Source: Paramacrobiotus metropolitanus (lineage: Eukaryota; Tardigrada; Eutardigrada; Parachela; Macrobiotidae). Taken from it: 64,000 bases of DNA. The DNA lies in NCBI RefSeq assembly GCF_019649055.1, contig NW_026570480.1, positions 23,209 through 87,208 of the forward strand, given 5' to 3'. The notes beneath the pieces are model-generated. The model did no database searches. It saw nothing but the letters and a program-made list of their open reading frames with translations, and had not been told where the DNA came from. Made by a program: the position numbers and the translations under genes. Of this stretch, positions 45,075 through 56,300 are shown one piece after another; position 1 is the first letter of the stretch; every line of letters begins with the position of its first letter.

Positions 45075-46249
45075 ATGTTTCTCAAGACGGTGTTTTTCGT
45101 ATTGTCGGTTAATTATGTGGCGGTCACCTTTGCGCAGAGCAACGGAACCCGGAGTATGTTTGATCTGAAATCGGACGATCCCACGATATCCTTCGTTCGG
45201 CCAGAAAGTTCGGCCAGCGCATCCACTCTTCAAGATGAGTATGTAATCGCTGTTTATTTACCTTCAATATGTGTTTGTTTATTTATTTTACTTTGTGTGT
45301 TCTGCGCCACATTGAAGCGTTGCGCAACTAAACGCTTTCATTCAGTGCGTTTAAAAAGGATAGTTACGTATAATCATGACTGCTGTAGTAATTCGAAAGG
45401 TCATTATCATTATAAGGCATTCCCCTCCTTTCTGTGAGTTATTTCTGCTTTTGATTATGAACTTGTGTTCTATATGAACCTTTGTTATTTAGCCGCTTCC
45501 CGAAACGCCAGTTCAACATCGGGGGGACCGCTCCTTTTATCTCCCCTCTCAGCGTGAACCCTCAGCTGAATCAGCTGAATCCTCAGCTGCTTGCACCAGT
45601 GAATCCAGTCTCTCCGGCAGTAGCGCCATTGAGCTTGAGGTAACCGATAATTATATCTCAAAAACTTTACTAGATTACAGTACACAACCGTAGTAGTTAC
45701 AAGTTACAACCGAATACCCGCTTTCGATACAAAGAATGGATTTATTTATTCAGTAACGCGATTGGCTACACCACCAGCCCATTCACTCTCTACTCCGCCC
45801 CCGGCTTCGAGAAGCCCAACTGCCTGGGCAACCCAGCGGGAATGTACGGCAGCCCGACGTACAACTGCCAAGTGTACTACATCTGCCAGACTGATGGCCG
45901 ACTGGACGCGATGCCGTGCGCGGCAGGTACCAAGTTCAACAACTATCTGGGCGTGTGCGATTGGCCCGAAAAGGTCAGTTGGCTGCTTCACTTGCTTGCT
46001 GTCACCATGCACAATTATGGACATTTACCGATTTGTGGTTGTGGTTTTTTGCAGGTGGATGCCAATTGTAATCCGCTCTTCACGGATGTGTACAACAGCA
46101 ATTCGCTGTATCAAACGCCGCTCCTCTCCAGTCAGTATCAGACATTATCGGCGCCCTACAGATTGCAAGATTATTACCCATACAATTCTCTCTCGGGAGC
46201 ATCATTCTACCAAACTCCTCGGTATTCTCCGGGATACAGACGATACTAA
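45075..46249 (+). CDS. Secreted chitin-binding protein with one CBM14 (peritrophin-A) domain
   Basis: Four exons in consistent phase, 241 residues. Exon 1 (45075-45238): ATG, signal peptide MFLKTVFFVLSVNYVAVTFA, donor GTATGT. Exon 2 (45493-45639): DRFPKRQFNIGGTAPF, then a Pro/Leu/Gln/Asn-rich segment with repeated L-N-P-Q-L. Exon 3 (45754-45973) holds most of a CBM14 domain: cysteines in KPNCLG, YNCQVYYICQ, MPCAAG and GVCDWPE. Exon 4 (46055-46249) supplies the sixth Cys (DANCNP) and a Tyr/Ser/Gln-rich tail (YSPGYRRY). CBM14 binds chitin in cuticle or peritrophic matrix, so this is probably a cuticular or gut-lining structural protein. AATAAA at 46417. Confidence 0.85.
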
Positions 46250-46416
46250 GCAATAACTATTTGTTCTTCTGTGACAGTCAGTCTAACATTCACAAACTTC
46301 TTCACAAACTGTGTTTGCTATGCGTTACGTAGTATTTTTTTACTTGGATATGATTTTATAACTCGGGACAAAATCTTTTACAATCCTCTGTCTCTGCGAT
46401 GGACCGACAAATATGA

Positions 46417-46422
46417 AATAAA
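46417..46422 (+). terminator. Polyadenylation signal of the CBM14 gene
   Basis: AATAAA 167 bp after the stop, followed by an A run. Confidence 0.5.
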
Positions 46423-46527
46423 AAAATAATGGTTCTGCGTTTTTAGCCAGAATTTACAGTATTTACAAGCGCACTCGTATAGTACTTGTAGACTGTAGTA
46501 CAGATACACTATTCAGCAGCATTTCTT

Positions 46528-46695
46528 ATGAAAATGGTTACGGAAAACGATAGTGTAAGGCGTAAGCGAAATCTGTGCTGTCTGACCGCTGTCAAAAACG
46601 CGCCACGCAAAAACTGCGGCGCCCATGGATTGTTATCGTTGCTAGCCAAGATAATCGGCGGCTCCTTTGACCAGCTGCCTGATGCGGTGTGGTGA
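46528..46695 (+). CDS. Small ORF, 55 residues, unknown
   Basis: ATG frame MKMVTENDSVRRKRNLCC, then KNCGAHGLLSLLAKIIGGSF, ending DAVW and TGA. Composition looks protein-like. It lies upstream of the 47114 gene on the same strand and might be its first exon, but no donor pair was established. Confidence 0.25.
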   Translation: MKMVTENDSVRRKRNLCCLTAVKNAPRKNCGAHGLLSLLAKIIGGSFDQLPDAVW

Positions 46696-47113
46696 ATCAT
46701 TGTTGAGCCAAGCTCCCACGATTTCCACCTATGCCGAATCGTCATCGCCGGTTGAAGTCGGAACAGAGACTGGAGAGTTAAGAACAAGGTGCACGCATTA
46801 CCACCAGTGCAGACATTACAGATTTACAAGTGCAGACATTAAGACGAGTGGAGTTGTTTTAAAATTTCACCAGCCTTTTTACGCGTTAAGATTGTATGAC
46901 TAGCGTTTTGTCCTTTCGATCGTTTGCTTTCTGATACCGTACCTGTTTCCTCCTGGTATTTCTTAACAAACTCCTTTCATACGGCTTTCTGTGCGTTAAC
47001 AAGAAAGGTGACCAGCGTTAATTTGAAACAGTACTCTGTATGAAGCAAAGCTTATGCGGTTAGGATTATCCTGTGTTGATGTGAAGCTAATCTGATTTTT
47101 CCGTTCATTTAGG

Positions 47114-47821
47114 ATGTCTGCAGCACTGAGGGTCAAGCACGAACCAGAGTTTGTCTCCAACAATTCACTTTCTGACCCACCGACCAACTGGGCTGCTATC
47201 AGCAGGGAAGGCCTGCTGCAGATCTTACGAACCCGACCCGTTTTGATTCTCGGCGACATCCCCGGTGATTTTGTTGACAAAATCAAGGAAGTCGCCGATG
47301 TGTACGTCCTGCATACCAACCGGCAAGCCAGCTCCACCAATCCCAGCGAGTTTAATGATGCTCTGGAGATGTTCCTTGGTTTGATGGAAAATTGTTCCGC
47401 TGGATCTGATCAGTCCCGCTTCGTCTTTGTCGGGTCGTGGCTCTCAGGACAACAGTCATCCAGAGACCCAGCATCCACGACCCTTCTGCACTACAGCAAC
47501 GGAATGCTGATTCGCGATAACCTGGCTGTTGGACCGGATATTGATCCGACCTGCACTGCCGCCAAGTCACGCGTCACCCATGAACATTCTCCCCGCCCAG
47601 TGCGAGGCGTGACGGTTCGCTTGCCGTGTCCGGGAGTACGGCGCAGGAATTGCTGTTCCGTTCAACAGCGGTTTCCTTGGACCTGTGTGGCGTGCGGTCA
47701 GCTATTCGATTATAATTTCGACGATAATTTGTATTGTGGATGCGGAAAGCCCCGGCAGTGTCGTTCGTGTTCCGTTGCACGCACGGTGGAGGATTTTTAT
47801 CATTCGAGCCAACGGATCTAG
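47114..47821 (+). CDS. Unknown protein ending in a Cys-rich zinc-binding motif
   Basis: 235 residues from an ATG preceded by TTTAGG. Residues 30-90 read like a small alpha/beta domain (RPVLILGDIPGDFVDKIKEV, ADVYVLHTN). The C-terminus has paired cysteines (WTCVACGQLFDYNFDDN, YCGCGKPRQCRSCS) typical of a structural zinc site. Single open frame, no intron needed. It stops 18 bp before the ATG of the GTPase gene on the same strand, so the two might share a transcript or the true structure may fuse them. No family recognised. Confidence 0.55.
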   Translation: MSAALRVKHEPEFVSNNSLSDPPTNWAAISREGLLQILRTRPVLILGDIPGDFVDKIKEVADVYVLHTNRQASSTNPSEFNDALEMFLGLMENCSAGSDQSRFVFVGSWLSGQQSSRDPASTTLLHYSNGMLIRDNLAVGPDIDPTCTAAKSRVTHEHSPRPVRGVTVRLPCPGVRRRNCCSVQQRFPWTCVACGQLFDYNFDDNLYCGCGKPRQCRSCSVARTVEDFYHSSQRI

Positions 47822-47838
47822 CTTGTGCGTTGACAGAG

Positions 47839-50471
47839 ATGAAGCCGCCTACAGAACTTAATATCCTGGTTCTTGGTGAGTCAAAATGCTCGCTTTCTTT
47901 CCATCAGTGCGCTTTCAGTGCACTCTATGTGTACAGTATTCATTACTGTACTTCACAGTTTTCAAGATTTAAATCTAGTTTTACCTTCACTGCCAACCTA
48001 ATCGAAGGGGACTTTAAACCCACATTATAATTTTGCCATGTTCGGTGAGGCGTTGAACTGCTACCAAAAAAACGTGTATTTTCATAATTCTGCTAGTTAA
48101 GTAACTTTTAATAGACAGCATCCTTTATTCCATACAATGAAAACAGTTTTGCTCGATTGAGGACAGTGAAAGTTTTTAGTTTGTTACCATCACGCGTGCG
48201 AAATTATGTAAATGCAAATTTACGAAAATTTGTACACTTGGATTTTGTATCTGCTGCTGATGGAACTTTCGAGCCAGTGCAGTGTACGCCGACGCAAGTC
48301 GGGGAACTCGAAATAACAACAACCACTTTTTTAAGGTATACGGTTTTAAAGTATCAGGTCGTTATAAATGTGATATCGTGGCTGTTCAAGTGACTAGTGG
48401 AGTAATATAGGCGAATAGTGACTGTACCGTATGAAGTCCAGTGTTGGTCAGTTAGGCAGTTACTGGTTAGCAACGTGTAATAGTAAGTGATCCCTGTTGT
48501 ACAGATACGTTTGTACAGAGACGTTGTGCAGATACAGTTGTCGTTTTTGTGTCTTTACCGGGCGCTATAGACTAGTTACTTAATACGTAGTTGAAACTGA
48601 AACATGCTTTCTGCAGGTGAGACCGGCGTGAGGAAATCTACATGGTTGAACGGTATGGCAAATTTTGTGACGCACATGACACTGGACGAAGCTTTTACCG
48701 AACCGCAGTCACCGATTCCAATGCGCTTCACCGTCACGGATCACGGTCTGCAGCCACGAGTGGTGTCCATGGGGGAAAGTGTCAATGAGCACTACCATAC
48801 AGCCGGTCAATCCGTAACGCAGCTCCCGAAGACCTACCGTCTGAAGAAGGGCGACACCATCGTCCGCCTGATTGACACACCGGGAATAGCGGACACCCGG
48901 GGCGTCGAGCAGGATAAGAAAAATTTCCAGTTCATTATGACTCATTTGGCCAGCTATGAGGTCATCCACGGAATTTGTATTTTGCTGAAGCCTAACGATT
49001 CCCGCTTGAACGTCATGTTCCGCTTCTGCATCAAGGAATTGCTGACGCATCTGCACCGCGAAGCCTGTCATAACATCGTGTTTGTGTTTACTCACACCAG
49101 AGCGACTTTCTACCGTCCTGGCGATACATTTCCGGTTCTGCGGAAACTGATCCACGACCAAGGATTAAGTGCGGATATTCCGCTGACTCCGCAGACTGTC
49201 TACTGTATGGACTGTGAAGCTGTGAGCTTTTTGACGGCCGTAAAATGTGGAGTAGAGTATCCGGCAGCGGAGATGCGCAGTATCGGGGAAAGCTACCAGA
49301 AGTCCGTGACCGAGGCCAACCGACTGCTGGAGCACATTGCCACTCGTGTGCCCCACATACTGCAGAATACGCTGTCCCTGAATGATGTGCGCCGCCTGAT
49401 TTTGACCTTTACCGAACCACTGGCCCACGTGACTTTGAACGTCCAAACCAACCTGAAGCTAGCTGGCGTAAAAGCGAAGATGATCCAGGAGACACAGTTG
49501 AGTAAGCAGCAATTGGAGCGTGACCTGCATGTGCCGGTAGCTGATTTGGTGACCGTAGCGTTGGCGTATCCGCGAACCGTGTGCACATCGAGCTCCTGTG
49601 TCCGAGTGATCGGGGAAAAGGAGAAAAAAGCGCACTATAGTAAATGGTGTCATGAGCACTGCTATTTAGTGGGGATCGAACAAGGAAAGTATCCGAATCC
49701 GGAGCTGAAACAGTGTACGGCAATGCAGCCCACTGGAGAGGTGTGCAATCACTGTAAATGTTCCTGGGAGAAGCACACGCATGTCGCCTACGAGACCCGC
49801 GAAGTGACGAAAACGTAGTGGATCAGGATGTGATGAAGTTATTAGGCGAAAAAGATGGCGAAATACATGCCGTAGTGAAATTCATGAAGGATTTGGAGAA
49901 ACGCATCAGTGGACTGCAAGCGGAAGAAGCGGAGATGCGTAAAGTGGCGGCCAAATTCGGATGCTTCTTGAAAAACAACGCTATCCTACTGTACAACGAC
50001 TCCATGGAGGATTACTTAAATCATATTATCTCCGAAGAAAAAGATAAGGTTGCCGCGGGAATGGCAGATGACCGGCTAAAAAGCTGCGAACGAATGCTTC
50101 ATGAATATCGTGGCGAAAAGACATTACTGGAAGCAGCCATGCGCGCCGGGGTTGACAACAACCGGATCACGGTCTCGGGGGTCAGAATGGCTATCAAGTC
50201 GCTGTACACGCTGCCGCTGAGTGGACAGAAGATCGAGGCTGCTGTGGATACCTTGAGGAAGGTGCGTCGCCAGCAGGTACAGCATCAGGAGACCGTGTGT
50301 GTGCCACGGATGACCAACGCCCGACTGAAGCTGAAAGCACAGATCGGCGCCCGCCGATTGTGCCGATATTCACCGTATCCACCTGCGCGCCGTGGACGCG
50401 GGAGACAGGCGAAAGATGCTCGGGGTGCGGTGAAGAAAGTGTGGGGTGCCCTTAGTCGTCTTAGCATTTAA
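47839..50471 (+). CDS. Large P-loop GTPase-like protein (AIG1/septin-like G domain) with altered Walker A and a frameshift
   Basis: Exon 1 (47839-47875): MKPPTELNILVL, donor GTGAGT, phase 1. Intron 47876-48616. Exon 2 from 48617: GETGVRKSTWLNGMANF, so the P-loop reads G-x4-R-K-S where the fifth spacer should be followed by Gly. G3 is IDTPGIADTRG; G4-like is FTHTRATF. After the G domain come a Cys/His region (CTSSSCVRVIGEKEKKAHYS, then CHEHCYLVGIEQG) and a coiled-coil part. The frame stops at 49816-49818 after REVTKT, while the frame of 49758-50471 continues with NVVDQDVMKLLGEKDGEI. A single missing base near 49808-49812 explains this. The continuation ends in a very basic tail. AATAAA at 50537. 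Possibly a recent pseudogene or an assembly error. Confidence 0.7.
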
Positions 50472-50536
50472 CCGAGGTGAGCGCGGATGTTCATGTACTG
50501 TAATCGTTCCCTGTCGCTGCTGTTCCACCGCCGCTT

Positions 50537-50542
50537 AATAAA
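50537..50542 (+). terminator. Polyadenylation signal of the GTPase gene
   Basis: AATAAA 66 bp after the final stop, followed by a T/G-rich stretch. Confidence 0.5.
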
Positions 50543-51534
50543 ATTTGTTGCTTTGCAGAAAAACCGTGGCCTGTTGATCCTTTGTATCGGCCTCTTCTAT
50601 CCTTTGTATTAATCCTCTGTATCGGACTAACCAAAGTCGTTAGTATGCAGCCGGAGTACAGCACCACTTCAGTATGCAGCCGTGATAAGCATTGGACATT
50701 TGATGTCGAATATTATCGATGTGGTATCGTATTTAGCTGGTAAACCACTTTTGTTTAATCTATATTACTGTAACTGTTTCGACTAGCTACGAGTGTGTAC
50801 TGTACAGCATTATTATTGACCATGAGTGTTCGGGGATGCTCGTGAAATGCTGTTGTTCTTACTAATATTCTAATGAGCGCTGGAACAAGTGTCTCACTTC
50901 ATTCGCACAAACAACATGACCATGCACAATTATAGGTTATAGGAACACAAGCCCGACTCGCATTTTTTAGATCGCTGTATAGAGCGGTATACGTGCAGAC
51001 CAGAATTTATAACAGGCGTAAACTGCATCATATTGTTTTTACCTGACAAGTTCTAATAGCATCTTCTATTGTCGGTTAATTCAAGCGCCGGGAACTTAAT
51101 CAATAATATTAATTTTTGTCTATCAGCTTACAAAATTACATGCATACGGCGTGCGGTTGAGTTTTCACTAGCAGCATAATAAATTTACGGTACTAAATCT
51201 CAACCAAACCTTGCAGACAACGTTATGGAAAACACAACTAAGTCTTACTTGATGCGAGTATTTTCGATTACAGCCTGTTTAAGTGGTATATTAAAGCAGC
51301 TGATAAAGGTACGCATGGCTTTAATCAACACAGTTAAGATGGAGCACTGTCCCGAAAAACAAATAAGAAAACCGCGGAAATGAAAACTTGGATGTTTGTT
51401 TTATCATGGAGCATGCGCAGAATATCCTGGAATCTGCAAATTGCGTCATGCAGGCCACATTGAAAAGACTGGCTTGATTTCTAGGACTGTAACAGTTAAC
51501 CTAAAATACACTTCAACATTTTTGGATGGGCTTA
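50543..51534. other. Intergenic DNA
   Basis: No supported gene. Short repeats of TCCTTTGTAT and CTCTGTATCGG occur at 50577-50630. Confidence 0.4.
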
Positions 51535-51896
51535 TTAAAGTTCAAACGCTTCCATCGCCAGCTGAACACGTCGCGGGTTGCCCTCCGGACAGATCTGACA
51601 ACGTTCCTGGGGCAAGGTACTGCACGGCATAGGCAGGAAACGGCATACGATGTCCAAGGGCACACGGGGAATATATTTGAAATACTGCTGCCATATTTCA
51701 GAATGCTCGAACACTTCGCTATTACCCACAATAATCAGGGCCTCCTTCGGGACATTGCCACGTTTAATCGACGTCTGTCATCCGTGAAGCCCAGAGTGCT
51801 GCGGCCCATGTACGTCTCCGCTGAACGTACACACGATAAAATGATGATTTCCTTTTCCCGTCCTTGAAAACCATCTACACTGTTGATTTCTACATC
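51535..51896 (-). pseudogene. C-terminal relic of a UPF1/ZNFX1-type SF1 helicase
   Basis: After a TTTCAG acceptor the minus strand reads [20 protein letters not shown] (motif V), SCVRSAE, then [12 protein letters not shown] (motif VI). A one-base loss shifts the frame and [19 protein letters not shown] follows, the typical closing strand of these helicases, then a short Cys-containing tail and stop. The N-terminal motor motifs (Walker A and B) are absent to the right, where retrotransposon sequence begins within a few hundred bases. It is a broken 3' exon, perhaps cut off by that insertion. Confidence 0.65.
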
Positions 51897-51999
51897 CTGA
51901 AATTAGGCAAAATGGTAATACGTCGATTTTCTGCAAGATCAGCAAATACAGTATAAAAGCATGCATGTACGGATTGACGTATGGGAGTAGGATCATACG

Positions 52000-52549
52000 C
52001 CGGATGTACGTACGGATGCTGACTGTCCGCCTTCCACCTCCAACATAACGGATAATCTAGTCAATCTCTGCTGTGATTTGCTGTTCTCTTTTACTAGCGA
52101 TGTATATGATGTCATAACGCGAAGTCTATATAAGTTCTTGTGATGCCTAATATCGGTATCAGTAGTCTGAGATTTACTTCTGAGACTGCTTTCTGATTAC
52201 AATTTCCTAGTGTTGTGAACTGTGATGTGAATTGGATAAAGAGACAGCAATACTTGTTCCTACGGAAGTGCATAGTCGTTCCCGGATTATCGCTTAGTAT
52301 ACAGGTTTGCTCGTGACACAATCGTCCTAGCTCTTGCCGATCCTCACAGGACTCACGACCGGAAGTTGTGGTTAGCTCGTTCCTGAGGGATTCCTGATCT
52401 TCTGTGTTCCTGATTCGTTCGTCTTATTTCCACCTTAGTTCTTCTGTTACAGTTTGAGAGTACGAGTGCCTACCGATTGAGCATTACAGGCGTGGAAGAG
52501 TAAAGATTGTTCATGGAGCCTTAACCGGCGTGAACGCTTATACACGACA
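52000..52549 (+). repeat. Probable 5' LTR, left border unknown
   Basis: TATATAAG at 52127-52134 would be the promoter. The right border is set by ...ACACGACA directly before the primer-binding site. Confidence 0.4.
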
Positions 52550-52567
52550 TGGCGCCCACCGGTGTCT
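52550..52567 (+). other. Putative primer-binding site
   Basis: TGGCGCCCACCGGTGTC begins right after the CA that would end the LTR. TGGCGCCC is the start of tRNA-primed sites in many gypsy-type and retroviral elements. Confidence 0.5.
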
Positions 52568-52720
52568 TTTAATTTTCCCGATGTAACAGAAAATTATTGG
52601 TGGAAAGTTTGATGGTAATTTACTGGTAAAAAGTGGTCCGTACAGAAAGGCGTCGAACCGCAAAAGGTACGCCGAAGGAGGTCAGCGTTCCCGATCTGGC
52701 CTAGTTAATTTATTTTCAGC

Positions 52721-53326
52721 GAGCTTCCTCGCAATTGTGAGCTTCCTCACTGGTGAGCTTCCTCGCCAATTAAATTAAATTTAATTAAATTGGACCGTAG
52801 GAATAAACAGTCGAAACCTTAAAGGTCGGCTGTGCTAAATAAACTAGTACTGTGTGGGTAATTTCCGGGTTGTCTGCGCAAAGCAGTAACCGCGGCGAAT
52901 AAAGCGTAGTCTGCAGTGTCAGTGTACCTGGCCTGCAGATAGAGCAGATAGTAAGCATCGAGCCATTGTCAGTGGCTAGGTGAGATAACGATCTCCAGCA
53001 GACTGATAAAGGCAAGCCGCAAGCGGTAGCCAAAATCAGCAGCTAGAGAGAGTTGACCGTGAATAGGTAAACACCGGCAAACGGTGATTGACCTGTGAAT
53101 TCTAAAATACTGTAGCACGCAAAGTGCAGCAGTGTAATTTTAAGAATTTGTTACAGTCGAAACCGCAAAGGTTGGCTGTGTCTAATCTCACTGAACAATT
53201 CAAACCTAAAAGGAGGATTGGGAAGTGAGGAGACAGTAATTGCACAATTGCAATTTTGGAAACCAGTAGCACAATCGCTGCTGTACCTTTTATTTTAAAT
53301 AGCCGCAAAGGTTATTTAAAATAAAA
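52721..53326 (+). repeat. Leader repeats and stem-loop before Gag
   Basis: GAGCTTCCTC occurs three times at 52721-52765. A 27-bp unit (CAGTCGAAACC, two variable bases, AAAGGT, GGCTGTG) occurs at 52808-52834 and 53154-53180. A perfect 14-bp inverted repeat, TTTTATTTTAAATA (53288-53301) and its complement (53313-53326), encloses an 11-base loop containing CGCAAAGGT, 7 bases before the Gag ATG. The unit core CGCAAAGGT recurs in the loop. Confidence 0.7.
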
Positions 53327-53333
53327 AGCAGAA

Positions 53334-56300
53334 ATGTCGGGCGGTTCGATTCCTAGAAATCGCCCACCACCGCGTAAGATACCAGATAACAAAGTGATTA
53401 TTGGGGCGTACGATGGATCGAGAGCTCAGACAAGGTTCAAATTTAACGCAAAAGAAATTCCGTTGAATTTAATGTACATCGCTCTTAATGTCGAACCACC
53501 AGAAGCACAAGATGCATTCTGTGGAAAGTCATGGATTGATTACCAGGAAATCAGGCGGTACTTAAATTCCAAAACGAGATTACCAGCACATTTTAAACCT
53601 TGGATTGAGTACGAGGGATGTATCCCTGAAGCTTACCTGGACATTACTGATGAGCAGTTTAAAGCTGCCTTGCAGGATGCAAACAGGTGGCTGCCAGAAT
53701 ATACGGAAGATTTGAATAGACGAAGAGAGGCGGCTCAAGCCGCACTCACAGCGTCAAAAGCAACTGGAAAAACTCCAAAAAAACAGGCAGCAAATGAGCG
53801 CGTCGCGCGCGGTGCCAAGGAGAGAATTCCAGCCCAGGCATCCGGTGCGATATTGGATGAACCCATATCGGAAACCCCAAGTGTGGCTGAGAGCCAAACA
53901 GAACCTCAGTCGTCCCAGTCAGACAATAATTTAATAGCGTTGGCGGCTGCGGATAAAACAGACATATCCGAGGGATCAGAAACAAGAGCAAGCAAAAGTA
54001 TTCGTGGTGGAACAATGACTTTCCACCCGGCACAGCTAAAATTACATAGTTTTGTGTCAGAAAAAGATTTTGAGCAACCAGATGAGGACTTCCTTACCCA
54101 AGCTAGGGAAGTCGATGAGCAGTTAGCTGCGGCAGAAACTGACCAGGACGTGGGCTTGATAGTTCGGCAAACTATGCCCGTATTGATTCAAAGTCTCCGC
54201 ACGCTCATCGCATCTACAAAAACAAAAGTAGATGAAATGGGTAATACAATGTCTTTAGACGCCCGCGTAGATGCGGAACGAAACGAAAAATTGAAATTTC
54301 AAAACAATTTCAATGAAATGCGCATTAAATTTGAAAATGAACAAATAGAAAATGACAGATTGGCTAACGAAATACGCATTGCGAATGATAATTTGCACAC
54401 CTTAAGACAAGCCAACAGAAATGCGGAGGCCGCATTTAATGCAATACAAGATGAGCGCGATACTTTAAAAGACACAAATCGTAATTTTGAAAAACAGTTG
54501 GAAGATGCCCAGAGAGATCTTTCAAACGCGAAAGCTACGATTGATGGCCTCAGTGCGCAACCAGCACCGGATTTAACGAAGCAAATAACTGATTTGAACC
54601 AAAAGCTCTCGAAAGCTCAGAAAGATTGTAATTCTGAGAAAGATGCTCATAAATTAACTAATAAAAATTTGACGGATGCACAGAACCTGGTCACGAAACT
54701 TACCAAAGATTTGGATGACGAAAAGAAGCGGGCTAAAGATGCGGAAGACTCTCTACAGCGTGAACTCACACAAGCGAGAGTGCAGCTGAACAATAAGTCT
54801 TCAGTCGGCCCGATGCATATTCCCAAGGAAAAGGATGATTTGTCCCAAAAGGAAATTGAGAGGCTACAGGGTCTGTTGACTACAGAGCGAGAGAATGTCC
54901 AGAAGGCCCAAAAGGAATTAAAAGATTCGAAAAAGGATAAACGATGTGATAATTGTGAGAACGCGATTCAAGCGAAAAATACAGCACAGGCTGATGCATA
55001 TGAAAAGTCTGAAAGATGTAATCGGCTGTATGAAGAAAATGCGCAATGCCGAAAGGAATGGCATGAAAAACAAGACCAACTTACCAAGATGGAAGTGGAT
55101 CTAAAGCAAGCGTTTGACGAACTTCGTCGGCTTCGAAATACAGATGCTGCTCTTGGCGGTGGTGAAGGATACTTTCAAAGGGAAGCGCCGGTAGCAACAG
55201 GAGACGTATTACGTCCTCCCGCTTTTACACCATTTAATCCCCAAAATTTCTCGTCATATGTGGATCAGCCTATAGCTACTGGCAGTAATCCGGCTGGCAT
55301 CTTACGCAGGCCTAGGCAGGAATCACGAGTCGAATTCTCGGAGGGTCAGACCATGCTGCGTTCATCGTCAGAAAGTCAAATTCCAAGGGAAACGGCACCT
55401 GCCAAACAGAGGAAAAATGGCTCAACAGACTTACGCCAGCAAATTCTGAAAAGAACAGCTGACGAATCTAGTCGCCAGATGCGAGGAACAGAAAATAGGG
55501 ACAGTTCCGATACGGAAAATGAATTGATGGATGATGCCCTGATGGAGGACGAACACCGTCGCCCCAGTAGTACGACCAGCAATGAGTCTATGTCCAGAAA
55601 TCCTCAGCTGGAGGAATGGCTGAATAAACAGACCCAAATTTCGGATAGAACGACACTTACACAAGAAAGCGTTGTTGAACTTTTAGCGAAATTTGTGGAA
55701 AAGGACAGCGATAAAACGGTAGGTGGCATGAAGCTCTTTGCCTTTGACGATGCTCATCCAGAAAAAATTCAAAGATGGCTCATGAATGTTGAACAATGTA
55801 GAGCCACGAATAACTGGAATGATGAAACAACGTGTCGCAGAGTAATCGGTGCATTCACCGGTCCGTCTTTTCAATGGTTTGAAAAATTTTGGAAAGACAA
55901 TAAAGGCAAATCATGGTCTGATTTCTTTAAGCCCGCTATTGTAGAGCACTTTAACGGCTCGCTGTCTAGGGCCGACATTCGTAGGAAAATGAATAATCGC
56001 AAATTAGAATTTTATGAACCAGTTCGTGCTTACCTGGATAGTTTCCTCCCATGGTTTGAGGAACTAAAAACATCGGATGAAGAGCAGGTTGAAGCACTCC
56101 TTGATGGCGTACAGGAGCATCGACCGGCATGGTTCCGTGAAATTTATAATGCGGCACCTAAAAATTATGCGGAATTTGAGAAGAAGTTACAGGAATGCGA
56201 AAAGTTATGGAAGCGCATGAATAAAGATAAGAAGGCACCTGAATCAACTCAGAAAAGCGCTCCTTCAGAACCGAGAAGCGCTGGAAATAATAATAATAAT

